Of a DNA stretch of 64,000 bases, positions 48,966 to 61,600 are shown in pieces (the first letter of the stretch is position 1; each line of letters begins with the position of its first letter). Location of the stretch: assembly GCA_973895155.1 (NCBI GenBank), contig OZ316893.1:9734001-9798000 (forward strand), in the 5' to 3' direction. The notes under the pieces are model-generated. The model searched no databases. It was not told where the DNA came from and was given only the letters and a program-made list of their open reading frames with translations. The translations under genes and the position numbers were made by a program. Origin of the DNA: Marsupella aquatica. Taxonomy: Eukaryota > Marchantiophyta.

Positions 48966-49892
48966 TCACAAGATTTTATCATCAAACAAGTCAATCATAT
49001 CAACATCAGTGGCTGCGTTCGTTGATGGTTGATGAGTCTGCTTGACTCGACAGTCTCGTTTCATGTGGCTTGGCTTGTTACATTTCCAACATATAATTGG
49101 TTTCCTTTCTAGAGATTTCTCTCTAGACCTAGATCTAGACTTAGACCGAGCCTTCTCCTTGCCTCTATTCCGTGAGGGGTATGTTTGTGAAAAAGTTTTG
49201 TTTTCGCCAATCATCCGCTGTTGAGTCCTCCCATGATTCACATTCAATGCACTGCCAGATGAAGATGGTGTCTGGGCATGACCCAGTTTCTTCTGTGCAT
49301 CATCTGACAGCAAAGAGCTTACCACCTCATCATATGAAATGGTTTTGATTCCTCTATACAAGAGAACCTACTTCAAACCTTGATACGATGGGGGTAAGGA
49401 ACTGAGAAGAAGCAATGCCTTATCTTCATCTTCCACTCCCTTGCCAAGATTTGACAAATCTATAGCTAGGCTGTCGAATTCATCCAAATGATCTCGAAGC
49501 TTGCCTCCTTCTTTTAGCCTCAAGCTCATCAAGAGCGACTTCTTGTACAACTGATCTGAGGCATCCTCTCGGTAGTACTTCTCTCTGAGGGCCTTGAATA
49601 AGGATACCCAATCCTCATAATCGTCCAGCTTCTTAATGATATGCGGCTTCAGATACAGCATAACCGCATTCACAACGATCACTTGCTCCTGCCTCCATTT
49701 CCTCAACGGGATCTTTTCCTCACTGCTAGACTCCTCCCGAGTCGATAGCAAATGATCTAGGCCCATAGCACGAAGAATTCCCTTAACCTGCTTCTCCCAT
49801 AGCAAATAATTCGTGCGCCCATCATACTTTTCTACCTCAAACTTGACACCTCCAAACTTGGATGCCATACTTGTCCTCCCAACGTTCTCCAC
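48966..49892 (-). pseudogene. Copia gag
   Basis: MASKFGGVKFEVEKYDGRTN near the start and LLLSSLPPSYQGLK are typical plant copia gag motifs. A zinc knuckle CWKCNKPSHMKRDC (CX2CX4HX4C) follows an SR-rich stretch. In-frame stops at 49368-49370 and 48966-48968 interrupt it with no change of frame. Confidence 0.92.
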
Positions 49893-51512
49893 GTGCTATT
49901 GTTGTGCTACTCCCTATATTTTTTTGTCGCTTTTTCCTTCCTTCCTTCTCGTTGACTCAAAATCCAAATTACAAAAAAATGTCGTTTTTTGCAACTTTCC
50001 AAAAAACTTGAAACTTGTCACCGCCACTTAGCCCACCAACCTAGCAAGCCAACGCTGAAATCCAAAATCGAAACCGAGTTCGGACGAAAAACTTTTTCAC
50101 GTTTCGGTCGGGGTGGGTAAAATTCAAAAATTCTCCTCCGTTTTGACCACCTCGTGGAATAAGAAAAATTCCAAGTACCACCCATCGTCGGAAATGCAAA
50201 TCGAGTGGTGCACCGCGTTGCTAGCTTCAAGGGCTACGTTCTCGCCAAAAAAGATCCAAAAAAAGTTATCATTCGGACCTTGGAATCTTTGACTAAAGGC
50301 CAAAAAACAGCTCTTTGTTTTTTTTAGAATATTCCTTGGACTGTGCAACAGGTCTCACATGGGGCCGTTCCCCCTGTCCAAGCGGTTAATTTGGTGGGTC
50401 ACCGGGCCCGGGTTGTCGCTTAACCAATGAGGATCCTTGAAAGGATTAAAAAACCAGGCCTAAGGGGGTTTAAGCCCCTTAACACAAAAATACTGTCTTA
50501 AAAAAGGCGACGCGTGACGGGCCAGGCAGTGCACGGGGAGTAAAAAACCAAAACCGAGTCAAAATGGATAGGGATGGAGCTGCGACAGCCGGGACGATCG
50601 GGACGTCTGGGACGTCCGTACCGGCTGCGACGTCTGCGCCGGCCGGGATTTCCAGGACGTCCGCGATGGGAGTATTAGCAAGGAGGAGGAGGGGGTCGCC
50701 GATGGGGTATTGACAGGGGTGCAAGGGTTGGGAGGGTGTGTATACACACCAGGAAAAAGGCCCTATTCTAAGGCAAAATGTGCACAAAAAATAATTTTGT
50801 TGGGTTACTCACACTGCCGTTATCACTTTACACCAGATAAAGACTAGTTGTCGACGGGAAATGTTACCGAATTGCACCGGCACTGTTTGCAACTCTAGCA
50901 GAGTAAAAAAATTCCTGTCACGACTCCTTCACTCCCCGTCAAGTGTCAATCTTGGACTCAAAATGACCACTGCACCGCGATCTCTCCGTTGAGCCGTTGC
51001 ACTTCCCATTTCTTCCTCCGAGTCGGATGCAACGACAAGAAACCCCGCTTCAGTCAAAAGAAGACTCTATAGCCAGTCAGAAACTCAGAACGGCTCTTTT
51101 GCTTGGTACATCGCACTCACTACACCCTCGATAGCAAACCAGCTACCGAAATGATCAGCTTTGCCCGATCTACGATTTGAGCTAAAGGTTGTGATGCCTC
51201 GCGCACCACAAAGCTCACACCGTTGGGAAAACGATCTCTGTTCCCCCCCACAAGAACCGTCGAAGAAAACCGTCGAACACGAATCACAAAAAATCCAGAA
51301 CGACGGAAACGTGAATTCCTCCTCACCACGAACTCCGTTCAGAGATTTCTTTGCACCATCGGAAAGCCCTTACCCCAATCTATCCGTTGAGCCCAACACC
51401 TCCAAGTTCCATGCGATAGAACTCCGTGAAATCCACCGACTCTAACCGTTGGAAAAACCGTCACCAACACGTCACAAAAATTTTGATCACCTCAACGTCA
51501 CCTCCCAGGCTT
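49893..51512 (-). other. Copia 5' leader, unusually long
   Basis: There is no coding similarity over about 1.6 kb between PBS and gag. A GC-rich block at 50560-50670 repeats GGACGTC-type words. At about 50370-50430 CTGTCCAAGCGGTTAA and GGGCCCGGGTTGTCGC resemble tRNA A and B boxes, so a SINE-like insertion is possible. Confidence 0.45.
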
Positions 51513-51524
51513 GCTCTGATACCA
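51513..51524 (-). promoter_or_regulatory. Copia primer-binding site
   Basis: On the minus strand TGGTATCAGAGC starts two bases after the 5' LTR. It matches the 3' end of initiator Met-tRNA, the standard primer of plant copia elements. Confidence 0.92.
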
Positions 51525-51526
51525 AT

Positions 51527-51858
51527 TGTTGAACTATTACGTCATTCGCAACGACCATACAACCATGACTCATTCCATGCACACGTAGTTGACACAATCT
51601 CTACGTGGTTCACCTCTTCTCCAAGGCTACGTCCACACGAACACTCAAGCTTTACTTCAAGAGTAGACGAACACACATGCTCTTCCTCTTCCTCAAGTTG
51701 CTCCGTTACAATGAGTAAGCACACCACACCAGCGGCTTACACTAGCCCTGGTATATACAAGGTCACACATGACTAACCTAACCTCAGTTGAGATCCTAAC
51801 TGTGGTTAGCCTATGTGCCGTAACCTATGAGTCACAAGACTAAGAGCAATCCTTAATA
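51527..51858 (-). repeat. Copia 5' LTR (right copy)
   Basis: It starts TGTTGAACTATTACG on the plus strand and ends CCTTAATA, with the terminal CA changed to TA. It is followed by the TTCTG target duplication. Confidence 0.92.
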
Positions 51859-51863
51859 TTCTG

Positions 51864-53200
51864 GCCTCCTGCCATGTTTGCCACCATGGTAGGAGTCGTT
51901 CTTGTGTAACTTTTCTTAGCTGGTGCTGCTGATTTCCACCTGCCAACTGAAGGGCTTTGTGGCCTATGTTTATACAACTCATATATTCAAAGGAAGGTTC
52001 TGCGAGTATTGTTACATTGTAAAGTTCTTTTGTCCATACAAGAACCAGTGTCAAATGTTTGCATGTGTCCATCCTAGCTTTGGTAGGCTATGTCTAACAT
52101 TTCTATCGTGAAGTATTCATGTCCATCTGAGCTTCAATAGACTATCTTAAATGTTATTTATTTAATTAAAGGAGAAATCTGTGAAACCCCACAGAAAGGA
52201 TAGAGTCAGTTACAACACTTGAATCCAAGACCCATCAGTCATCACTCATACGAGTTACCACTCAGCCATGCCTCTCCAAGCATCTTAAATGTTTCTAAGG
52301 TGAGATATACTCTTCAGTCCAGCTTGGGATTGGTTGTATATGCAACATCATTGTGAGAAGTCCATGAAGAAACCTTGGGAGATAGTCTTAAAATACTTAA
52401 AAAAAGGCATAATGGCTTGCATCAATTGAGAGGAGGAATATCTCAATTGGTTGTATATGAAGTGAGAACTTGCTTGAACAAAGGAAGCAAGAGAAGAAAA
52501 AAGGGATGGTCTATTAGTTGAAGGGAAGCAGGGAAAAAAACTCCCTTGTGGAAAGGAAGCAGCTCAGATGAACTCTCTCCCCAATAGGCTTCATTATTTA
52601 AAGTTTTACCAGGAATCTTACGTATGATACGGAAAATGACGCTCCCATGGATCCCAACGTTGGTCTTTGAAACCCCCATGGACCAGATTTCCCAAATTTA
52701 AATTAAATTGTAATAACGTGATGTTCCAAATATTTTTTAGTTTTGAGGAAATGCTAGAGGAGTAGGTAAGCTACACTTCCATCAGAGTGGCAATGAATTT
52801 TAGGTCATTTTGGTTGAGTTATTCATCACAAAATACAGTGGGGTAAATTTTATTACATTAATTTTCATTGTGTGAATATGAAATATTAGGGTTTGTGTTT
52901 TTATGTCTCCTCCTTCTCTAGTTACCTTGCTATTTAAAAACTAAAAATTATTTCAAGTCTAATAATCATCAAGTTATAAACCCAAAACTCCCACGGAGCA
53001 CCAAAATGTGGTCGAAGGGAGTGCTATGTCCAAAGTGGTGGTCCTTACAGGATTCACTTTCATAGGATATGTCTCTATTGTCCAACATTCATTACTGACT
53101 ATTCATCAGTAACCACACCATACTTGATCATCTGTACAAGGTAATACCCAACTCCTGATCTCCTTTCTGGAAATATTATAGACTGCATCTCCATAACACT
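51864..53200. other. Intergenic DNA with a SINE-like segment
   Basis: Apart from the tRNA-like segment at about 52165-52275, no gene or transposon end is recognisable. Confidence 0.4.
52165..52275 (-). repeat. tRNA-derived (SINE-like) segment
   Basis: On the minus strand GCATGGCTGAGTGGTAACTC matches a pol III A box (TGGCNNAGTGG). About 30 bp on, GGTCTTGGATTCAAGTG resembles a B box. Spacing fits a tRNA-like head. No clear tail or target duplication was found. Confidence 0.4.
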
Positions 53201-55951
53201 ATGAAGGATTATTTAGTCCTTCTTGGTTTACCTTTTAATTTTCTATATGCACCTCTCATGGTCAATGAGTTGGGCCTTGCGGATTCCTCCCTGTCACGTA
53301 ACAGGTGCCCTGGCCCTGATGGCATTCCAGTGGAATTTTTTGTGGCTAATTGGCATTTTATTGGACCATCAATGCACAGGGCTCTTACCCTGGGGATTTC
53401 TGAAGGGAGATTTTTGGCAAAGTTCACCCAAGGCTTCATTGTCCTCCTCTGCAAGAAGGATGACCAACACTACCTCACTAACAAGCGCCCCATTACCTTA
53501 TTAAATGTAATGTACAAGATCAGGGCTAAGGCTTTCCAGCTACGTCTCACACCAATTCTTCAACATTTTATTATGCCGCAGAAGTTTGCTTTCCACCCGG
53601 GCAAGAATATCCACCATTCGCTGATGCTGCTGAACAAAACACTTCACCATGTTGAGACTACTAGTCTGGATTACATTATGATGAAACTTAACATAATTAA
53701 TATTACAAAAGCCTTTGATAAGTTGGAATGGAGTTTTCTGCTGACCCTCATGGAGAAGGTGGGCTTTGCAGGCCTATTTACTCGATTATTAACCACTACG
53801 CAAGCCTCGACATGTTCATCGATCCTCCTGAATAGGAAGAGAGCTACCCCTTTAGCTCTTGCTCGTTCAATCAGGCAAGGATGCCCCTATCGCCGCTCTT
53901 GTTCCTGATAGCAATCAATGCTCTCAGCCGAATGATTCCTTGGGGAACTAAGCCCAACGGGGAACCATCCAAGGCGTGCACTTCAATTGGAGGACATTCA
54001 CTGCATTCACAACTTATTTGCTGATGACCTGGCTATGATCATTAGAGTTGCACGGTGGAATTTGTTGACTCTACCAAGAGACTCCTTGACATATTTGGTA
54101 TGGCATCCAGGCTTTTCTGCATTTGGGAAAAATCCAAGGCAACTTACATTTCTCCTTGACTGATCCCCATCAAATTTCGACATCTACCCTGGAGGTGGGA
54201 GGATGCCTCTACTGCTACCAAGCTACTTGGCATTCCATTTGCGCAGGGTATATCGGAACAGCAGATGATTCTTACTCTTGCTGAGAAGCGGGAGGCCTGT
54301 CTAGATAAGATAAGGAAGAGTGTGAGATCCTTGGTGGCTTGTGTCACATTAGTCAACCACTTGGTGCTGAGTACCCTCTGGTACATGCTTATGGTTTGGG
54401 CGGGGCAACATCATATCTTGGATGCCCTTCGCAAAAAGATCACAACTTTCATCTGGGCTGGGCAGAACAAGTGAGCCCGTCCTCAGGTAAACTTCTCCAC
54501 GATTATCTGATCCGGCCAAGCAATTCGGTGGGCTGGGATTAATTTCCCTCTCTGCACAATTCAGAGCTCTCAAGGGAAATTTCATTTTATGTGCACTTGC
54601 AAAAGATGACCACCCCCTGCGACGCATCCTACAACATAAGATCAAGCAATTGTCCATGCAAAAATGGGGCACTAAAGATTTCTCTTGGGTTGTCTCACAA
54701 TGCCACACAATGTTGACTGGTGGATCGAGGGTGTGGACTAATATTTGCATTGGCTGGAACGTAATTAAGAAGAACCTACAACCCTTGGCACCTGCTCACA
54801 TAATTATATGGAGGGCTGGCTGGAGTTACCGCTTTGGAGACCCCATCTCAACCACATTGTGCCCAACCAGGCTAAGTGCTCTAGGAATCCACAGAGGCGA
54901 ATCATGAGATCGGGTATGGTGAGAATGAAGGATGTGTTGACCACTCGGGGGGACCTTATTCAGTGGGAGCAGGGACCACATAGGCTGCTCCCGGGCAATT
55001 GTACTATGGCCTACAGAAGGATGATCAAGAATCTGGTGATCGTACCGGATTGGATTACCATGGAAACCCTCGACAACAAATCCCGGTCTTTATGGAAGTA
55101 CGGCTACCTTGTGGATCTCTTTTCATCTAGGAGTTTAAACTGCAGCGAAACCACATCAAAACTACTTGGAACCAATTCCATGACGCTACATCTTTGGTGA
55201 GAACTTTCAAGGTTATGAATGGGCTTCTTTACAAGATTGCTAACTCGCCCCCCCCATCCGACATTGTACTACACAGAGTTGTGGTGAGATCCCACAAGGC
55301 AACCCCTGTAACCCATCAACGAATTGAAAGACCTATCCACCACTTGGCAATCCTGCTCCAATATGAATGGAAAGACGACACACCCTTTCTAGAAACAGCA
55401 CAATTACGGGAGGTTCAGGGCCCACTTAGGAGTACAATGCATAAGGCGGTTAGGAAGTGGGCGGCCCGTTTGCATGCAATGGTCACCCAACCTCAAGGTG
55501 GTGTGGGCCAATACATGGCTCCCGTTTGATTGGCTGCTAAAAATGGCTGCTTGTGGCAGCTTATTTACCGCATCCCAGCCACCCATTATTGGAGGTTTCC
55601 TACTTTGCCACCATCCGACCCTCTCACCTGGTGCACGAGATGTGATCTCAGTCAACACGAAGACCTCATTCATTGTATCTGGAGCTGGCCCATTTCCTCC
55701 TCTGTATGGCTATGGGTCCAGTTCCGTATGCAGAGTGCTACCCCAACTCAATGCAACACACTTCATCTTCACCAATACACGTGTTTGTTGGCCAGCCATT
55801 GCCAGACACTTGGGACACCCCTGGGAAGTTATGGCATACTCTACGAGCTATAGTCTGTTGGATGCTCTGGAAGGATAGAAGCTCGTACTGCATCGAGCAT
55901 ACCAGATCGAATGCTCACCCGAATGCTCATTCTGTTGTTCAAAAGTCTTGA
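53201..55951 (+). pseudogene. LINE reverse transcriptase and zf-RVT, decayed
   Basis: 53201-53908 carries GPDGIPVEFF, RPITLLNVMYKI, INITKAFDKLEW (motif A region) and SIRQGCP (motif B). Motif C, HNLFADDLAMI, appears after a frameshift near 54015. Thumb-like sequence continues across 54144-55200 in changing frames. At 55530-55853 CTRCDLSQHEDLIHC and WSWPISSSVWLW form the zf-RVT zinc cluster. In motif A the residue expected to be the first catalytic aspartate reads as asparagine. Confidence 0.75.
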
Positions 55952-56464
55952 CACCATCTAGGGATATATCTACATAGGGACTGGGCCAAACAGTGTTCCA
56001 AAATTTGGGCTGGTAAATCTTCATATGGCAAAGCTCTTAATTACATGTCATTCAACTACGGGTCCTGGGCTGGATTGTGGGAGACTCACGAAGAAATCCT
56101 ACAGATCCCACCGGTCCCTCCACATCCCCCTTGAATGTTGTTTAGAATTCAGGAGATGAAGTTGCACTGCATGCTAGACCAATAGTTTTGGCTATCACAG
56201 ACCCATTGTTCGATGCCCCGTCGGCACCTGTCCACTGGCCGGTCTCTCAGAGCTCTGCCACTCCTTCTGCAGTAGTTAAGTCATCTTGTTTAGCTCCTTC
56301 CGTGTGAAGTCTGCTTCTCTCCTGGCACTGGCCTCCCTGGTTCTCTGGGCTGTTGACATTTGGTCCCCTCCGGGTGCCGACCCCCTTTTTTGTGGGCCAC
56401 CCATGTGGTATGCTGGCTTTTTGAATGAAATTCATTGAGTTTTTTAGAGGTAAAAAAAAAAAAA
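53201..56464 (+). mobile_element. Second LINE, heavily decayed, with poly(A) tail
   Basis: Similarity starts inside the RT (NELGLADSSLSRNRCPGPDGIP) and runs through decayed frames to a zf-RVT-like region near 55560-55760 and an A-run at about 56452-56464. The 5' endonuclease part is missing, as is usual for 5'-truncated LINEs. It is a different lineage from the LINE at 2.5 kb. Confidence 0.75.
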
Positions 56465-56649
56465 CAGATGAATTCCATCCAAATAGTATTGCCCAGACTC
56501 TTGCTGTGATCACATATTATAGCGTTTGACTAATGACTAATTGCTTAACGTGAATCATGTAATTTTTTGGATAGTGTATCATATGGCCATTTTCATGCTT
56601 CAGCCAAACAGGAAATAAGTGACAGAACTTCATCAACAAAATCTCCTTG

Positions 56650-56760
56650 AAATCAACAGAACCACAGTCCACCGAAGGACAGACCTGTGGAAGTCTCAAC
56701 CCAAGACCTTTGCCTCCCAAACTGTAAAGTTATACTAAGTTGAACACCGCAATCCTATCG
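56650..56760 (-). repeat. tRNA-like (SINE-like) segment
   Basis: On the minus strand TTCAACTTAGTATAAC is followed after about 25 bp by GGTCTTGGGTTGAGACTTCC, a B-box-like T-arm. It lies just downstream of the decayed LINE tail. The A box is weak. Confidence 0.3.
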
Positions 56761-57189
56761 TGATAATGTTTGGACTTAGGGCTGTCTTGCATGTGCAAGA
56801 GTCCTGAAAAATGCGACCCCTAGCAGCCACAGATGTCGGGAAAAAGTGTGACCCAGGATCTAAGCACAATCAAGAACAGCTTATTCAGTCGGATCTACTG
56901 CCATTTTGTTTTATTCAAAGTTCAAAATTTGGGATCTCAAGGGGCCGGAAAATTTCCGGGCCTTGCCCTTGCATATCCTCCAAAGATGCCATCAGGACTG
57001 TCCACTTGTTGCTTCGTTTAGAGATCTCATGGGTTCATTTGAGGGCCTAAAATAAAAGGACCTTGGACATGCAAAACTACCCTTAATAATCATATCAAAA
57101 CTACCAAACTGGTTCCGGACAGTGTGCAGCCGCTCGGCTAATCTCCGGCAGTGCATTATTAGTTAGCCTCGAGATTGTTGTTGATCGGA

Positions 57190-57275
57190 TCAATTGTGGA
57201 CCGACACTCCAATCGAACCTGATACACAGCCGCCTCCGCATGCAGCACAGCGGCTTATAACTCCACCACACTAGT
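57190..57275 (-). repeat. tRNA-like (SINE-like) segment
   Basis: On the minus strand TGTGGTGGAGTTATAAGCCG, then GTATCAGGTTCGATTGGAG with a good B box (GGTTCGATTGG). No full tRNA cloverleaf closes, so it is annotated as a SINE-like relic and not a tRNA gene. Confidence 0.35.
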
Positions 57276-58660
57276 TTCGATCCTCACTAGATTCTATGGG
57301 CGTGTACTAGACATTACCTCACCAATCGGTAAGTACCCAAAGCAAATCATTTCAGCCGATTTATGAGTACTACTGGAGAATATTGAGCCGCAGAGGAGAG
57401 GATCTGCTGTAATCTGTGCACAAGCAGCCGAGAGCTCCAATTCTTTGACTCGTCAGGGGCGAGCAGAGGATGAGGTCAGATCTCTGATGTAATGAGTGCA
57501 CAAGCAGCTGATAGCTCCTGTACTTCAGTCATGGCTTTCAGTCTACTAGTTCAAATGTAGCGAATGTGAAATACTCTCTCGTCGTCGAGTCTCCTCTGAT
57601 TTTGTCTAGGAGGATTATACTCTTGCTAAAATCCAGGGACCGTAGCCGGTATAAAAATGGATCGTTCAGTTTTACATTTTAAGTCAAGCGGTCTAGAATT
57701 TTCTGCGGATTTCCGAAAGCTCTAAGTAGCCCCTCTTTTTCATCCAACGCTAAATCGGACTTTCTCTCCCTAGAGGGAATGATGACCTGTGGGACTGCTG
57801 TGCTATGAATAAAAGAGATGTAATGGGACTCTGGGAGCTTTTGGAGTGGGAGCTTTCGGTGGTAGCGATGTACTGTACTCGCGATGCCCGAAGTTTGTGG
57901 TGTTATGTCGGAATCAAAAGGTTTGAAGACTTCACATCAGAGGCCGGTTCATTTTTGAGTGGATCTCAAAGTACTTGCCCAAATCCATAGTGTAAAGTAG
58001 TAAAGTACGTATAATGCTCCGTTGGATGCCACGTGAATTGTTGCTGCAGCGTACTATGTCTGTAATTGCCTCCCGCGAGGGAGTCCTCCGAAATAAATGC
58101 CCAGGGCTGCCTGCCGGAGGGCTTTGGTTGGGACAACTCTCGAGCGGGAGTACTTTAATTTTCTGTGACTGAGTCCAGTAATGAGGTGGACACATAACGG
58201 CGGCGACATACCTGTTCCCTCGAAGGCTCCGAATAGGGACAGCTTCTAATGATATACGCTGTTGCGCTAACGGCAGGTCTGTTTTCAATGTTGCAACTCT
58301 CGTGAGCCAATTCAAAAGCCTCAAAGTCTCAAACATTGTTTGTGTTTCGTGGCATTTTCAGGTGGTTCCTTGCGTAATGCATGATGGCGAGGAATTTGCG
58401 ATCATTCTACTGCAGGTTGTTAATACAGTAGCACATTCGGAGCGTGACAGGTAGCAAAGATTCATGTATACCATGACGGAGAGGATAGTTGCACCGTGCT
58501 CGGGTTGGAGTCACTACTGCCAATGTGATTGAATGTCTGCATGGACAGTGGGCGTTCGAGCTCGATCCTTGAATGGCATTGACTTGCAATTTAGCGTGGG
58601 TCGTTGATTTTGATTAGCAGCTGGTTGCAAGCTAGGCGTCCGACTTGGCGGACCGCAGCA

Positions 58661-61600
58661 ATGAGGTTCAAGCAAGACTTCGTGGTCAGTGTGCAATCCC
58701 TTTGCTTTTCCCAAGATAGCGTAAGCGTCACCTTCAAACGACCTCGTGACAAGGAGCGCATCGACGATGCTGTGGATCTCATCAACGAAGGGTACCTCTC
58801 GCCAAGAGCATTTCCGAACATGAGGGTGGTCGAATTTCAAGGTCGCCTATGGTCGCTGGACAACAGGCGGCTGTGGGTGTTTAAGAAGGCAAGGGTGCCC
58901 TCCATCACGGTTACGCCAGTGGGCTGTAAATTTCATGACGGATTCGAGTCACTTCTGACGACGTCCCCAAAATTGTATGCGAAGCTGTCTAGTCCAGGAT
59001 TCTTCCCGCGACCGCGCGGGTACTGCAAGGAAATCTTCACTGACGTTCATACGGATCCAGCTGAACTGCCAACTTCTCTCTCGCCTCCTCCGACTCCTCA
59101 TGCACGAGGAGGCCGTCGACAGGTGGAGGTCGAGATGCCCACCAGAATGTCCAAGCAATCAATTCCCTCAGGTGCTCCTCCATATGTCCGTGAGCCAGAT
59201 AGGCCTCCAAAGAGAACCAAATCTCCCCCTCCTTTCAATGTGGCGAAGGTCTCTAATAGCAACTCCAAGCACAGGTTTTTTTACGATAATTATTACCATG
59301 CCCCGCCTGATTTCAGGAGCCAGCAGTATGATAATCAGTACCATGACCCGTATCAATTGAGGAGCCAGCGTCCGGATCTGGAGCAACAGACGCCCAGAAT
59401 GCGAGGCTCTGTCGTACCACCTCGATCTCCAGAGAAATATAGCCCCGATAGGCCTCCTTTTCTGAATACAAAACGACGACACCATGGATCTGAGCATGAT
59501 CGTCATTCCCCAAGATCGAGACAGGAAGCGTGTTTTCCACGTCCATCTAAGAAGCAGAGAGCTCCATCCCAAGTGAGCGAATTGAAATCTTTCTCTTCAC
59601 ACCCGTCACGGACGGCCTTTCAGGAGTGCCCTCCACATCCGGCAACGAAGTCGACCAAAAATCCAGCTCGCGTGAGAGAGACCTCCAAAGACTCATCTCC
59701 ACCGTTATTGAGGAGGCTGCATCAAGAGTCTGTGAGGCCTCCATATCACAGGAGGGGGTTGAACGCTTCGGTGCCGAAGCCCCCAGTCCCGACCCCACGA
59801 GATAGACCGAGAGCAGCTCCACGCGTACGTCTCGCTAAGGAAGCCAGACCTCCGTCACCCGCGAGGACTCGATCTTCACAGAGGGCCGCCGATCGACCTG
59901 GAAATGTTCCATCCGTCCGCACCCCGGATCGCAAAGCCTACGATTCTAATGGGCAGCAGCCCTCCCGACAGAAGCCTCTCGACCAACGTCAGTCTGCTCG
60001 TCCTTCCGTGTCTACGGACATATATCCTCAGAGGCGCCGAGAGGCCAAGAGCTCTACATGTGCAGCTGCAGCTCCAGATAAATCTTCATCGCCACCAGCA
60101 TCCGCTGCGAAAAGAGGCAGGGCTAGTAGGGCGACGAGCAATCCGAAGAATTTCAGCTATGGCTTCCACACCTCTCGAAAGAGGGCCAGAGCCTCTAGAG
60201 GCTCAAAGAAAGCAGGTGCTCCGACACCGAGCACGGAGTGCTTGTCGACGCAATTGCCTTCTCATGTTCCTGACGCGAGTGTTCCGTCGTCCGCCTCGCC
60301 AAAAACTCACCGTGCTTCGACTGGGAAGCCACCACAGCCTCGCGCGTCTTCCTCGACGAACGCTAACCTGTCAACGGCAACGATGAAACGGCAGATCATG
60401 GACGACAACTTCACTTCAGATGTCATTGATCCGAACGAAAATCAGGGCCAGCATGAGCCAGAATCTGGGGTCATTTCGCCTACCACAAAGACCAGACAGG
60501 AGCAGGAGCAGGAGCAGGAGGCACCGGAGATTGTGGATTTTGCTTCTAGGGGAGAATTCCTGTCGGACACTGCAAGTAATCTCTTCAAGTTGGACGTCAA
60601 GCAAGCTACACCTGCAGACCCCGAGCTGCCTCCGATAATAAAGGACCCAAAGGATCCGCAAGTAACACTGGACCCAAAGGATGTGCGAGTATTGGATGAA
60701 ATTTTACAACAGTTTCAGAAGGGAGAGAAGAGTGCAGCTCCTCAGACAGTTCACACAAAGTCCACAGAGAACACACTTCTAAAGGAGCCAAGTGTAGAAG
60801 CTGAAAGTCTCAATAACTTACCATCTCGGACCCGTCCAATTGATGTTCACCAAGCTGCTGCTGATTTAGGTGTCACAGTCACGGCTGGCTTGGAGCCTAC
60901 CAAGGTCCAGGTACGAATAAACTTTACGCCATCAATTATTTTGCCGTCCTACTGCATCCCCACTTGTTGACAGCTCCATTTTCTTCAAGAGATCAGTGAC
61001 CTTCCTTCCAACCATTCCGTCTGGCATTCTGGCTGCTGAGCTCTATGGAACTAGAGTCTATAGCAATCAACTCCTCAGGCTGCCCCCGTATGTCCATCGC
61101 TGGACTGCGCATATGTTGGAACTTTGGTTTCGTGTGCTAGCTCGGCTTCAACTCATCACTGCTTGATTACCCGCTGGATTAATTCCCACATAGAACTCAC
61201 TTTGATTCTCTACTTCAATTCCGGACTGCTCGATTACTCGCTGTATTATGTACTACGTCGAATTTTCAATCTCTGGCAGGCATCTACTCCTGTAGAAGAC
61301 GTCCTGGAGCCCCAGACTGGAGCCAAAGCGGGCCGTGCCATTAATCATCAACAGGTTATCCCTGAGCACTTAATGGAGCAATAATTTATTTTCCATATCC
61401 AATTCATTTAGATCTTGATTCATCCGCAAACGGTCTATCGTTTTGTCCTCAGTGTCATCCGTTATGTTACGCATCTTAATTCTAAGCAACAGAATCGCGA
61501 GACTGTTAATAACCTTCCTGATGAAATTAAAAATCGATTGTGCGGTATTGTGACTTTGGTTTGCTCGTGTTGTAATCGAAGCTTTTGGGTCATGGCGATT

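Larger units (their letters stand above)
43944..51858 (-). mobile_element. Full-length Ty1/copia LTR retrotransposon
   Basis: LTRs lie at 43944-44277 and 51527-51858, flanked by the 5-bp target duplication TTCTG (43939-43943 and 51859-51863). The element lies on the minus strand. It has a primer-binding site complementary to initiator Met-tRNA (51513-51524), a long leader of about 1.6 kb, then gag, protease, integrase, RT and RNase H in copia order (integrase before RT), and a polypurine tract (44278-44289) beside the 3' LTR. A DNA transposon (45714-46967) splits the RT. The two LTRs show roughly fifteen differences by eye, suggesting an old insertion. Five nonsense codons make it non-autonomous. 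Confidence 0.95.
56465..58660. other. Spacer upstream of the chromodomain gene, with SINE-like segments
   Basis: Two tRNA-like segments (about 56650-56760 and 57190-57275, both minus) are annotated separately. CAGCCGAGAGCTCC and CAGCTGATAGCTCC near 57424 and 57505 are a short local duplication (GTGCACAAGCAGC shared). No other gene is supported. The promoter of the gene starting at 58661 presumably lies at the right end; no clear TATA box was seen. Confidence 0.4.

Noticed and set aside
50479-50787. Ala/Pro/Val-rich minus ORF in the copia leader
   Set aside because: Arises from GGACGTC-type DNA repeats; not part of any copia protein.
57190-57275. Functional tRNA gene
   Set aside because: B box present but no acceptor stem pairing or clear anticodon arm; kept only as a SINE-like relic.
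59313-59934. Minus-strand ORFs opposite the large first exon
   Set aside because: Antisense shadows of a long Ser/Pro/Arg-rich exon.
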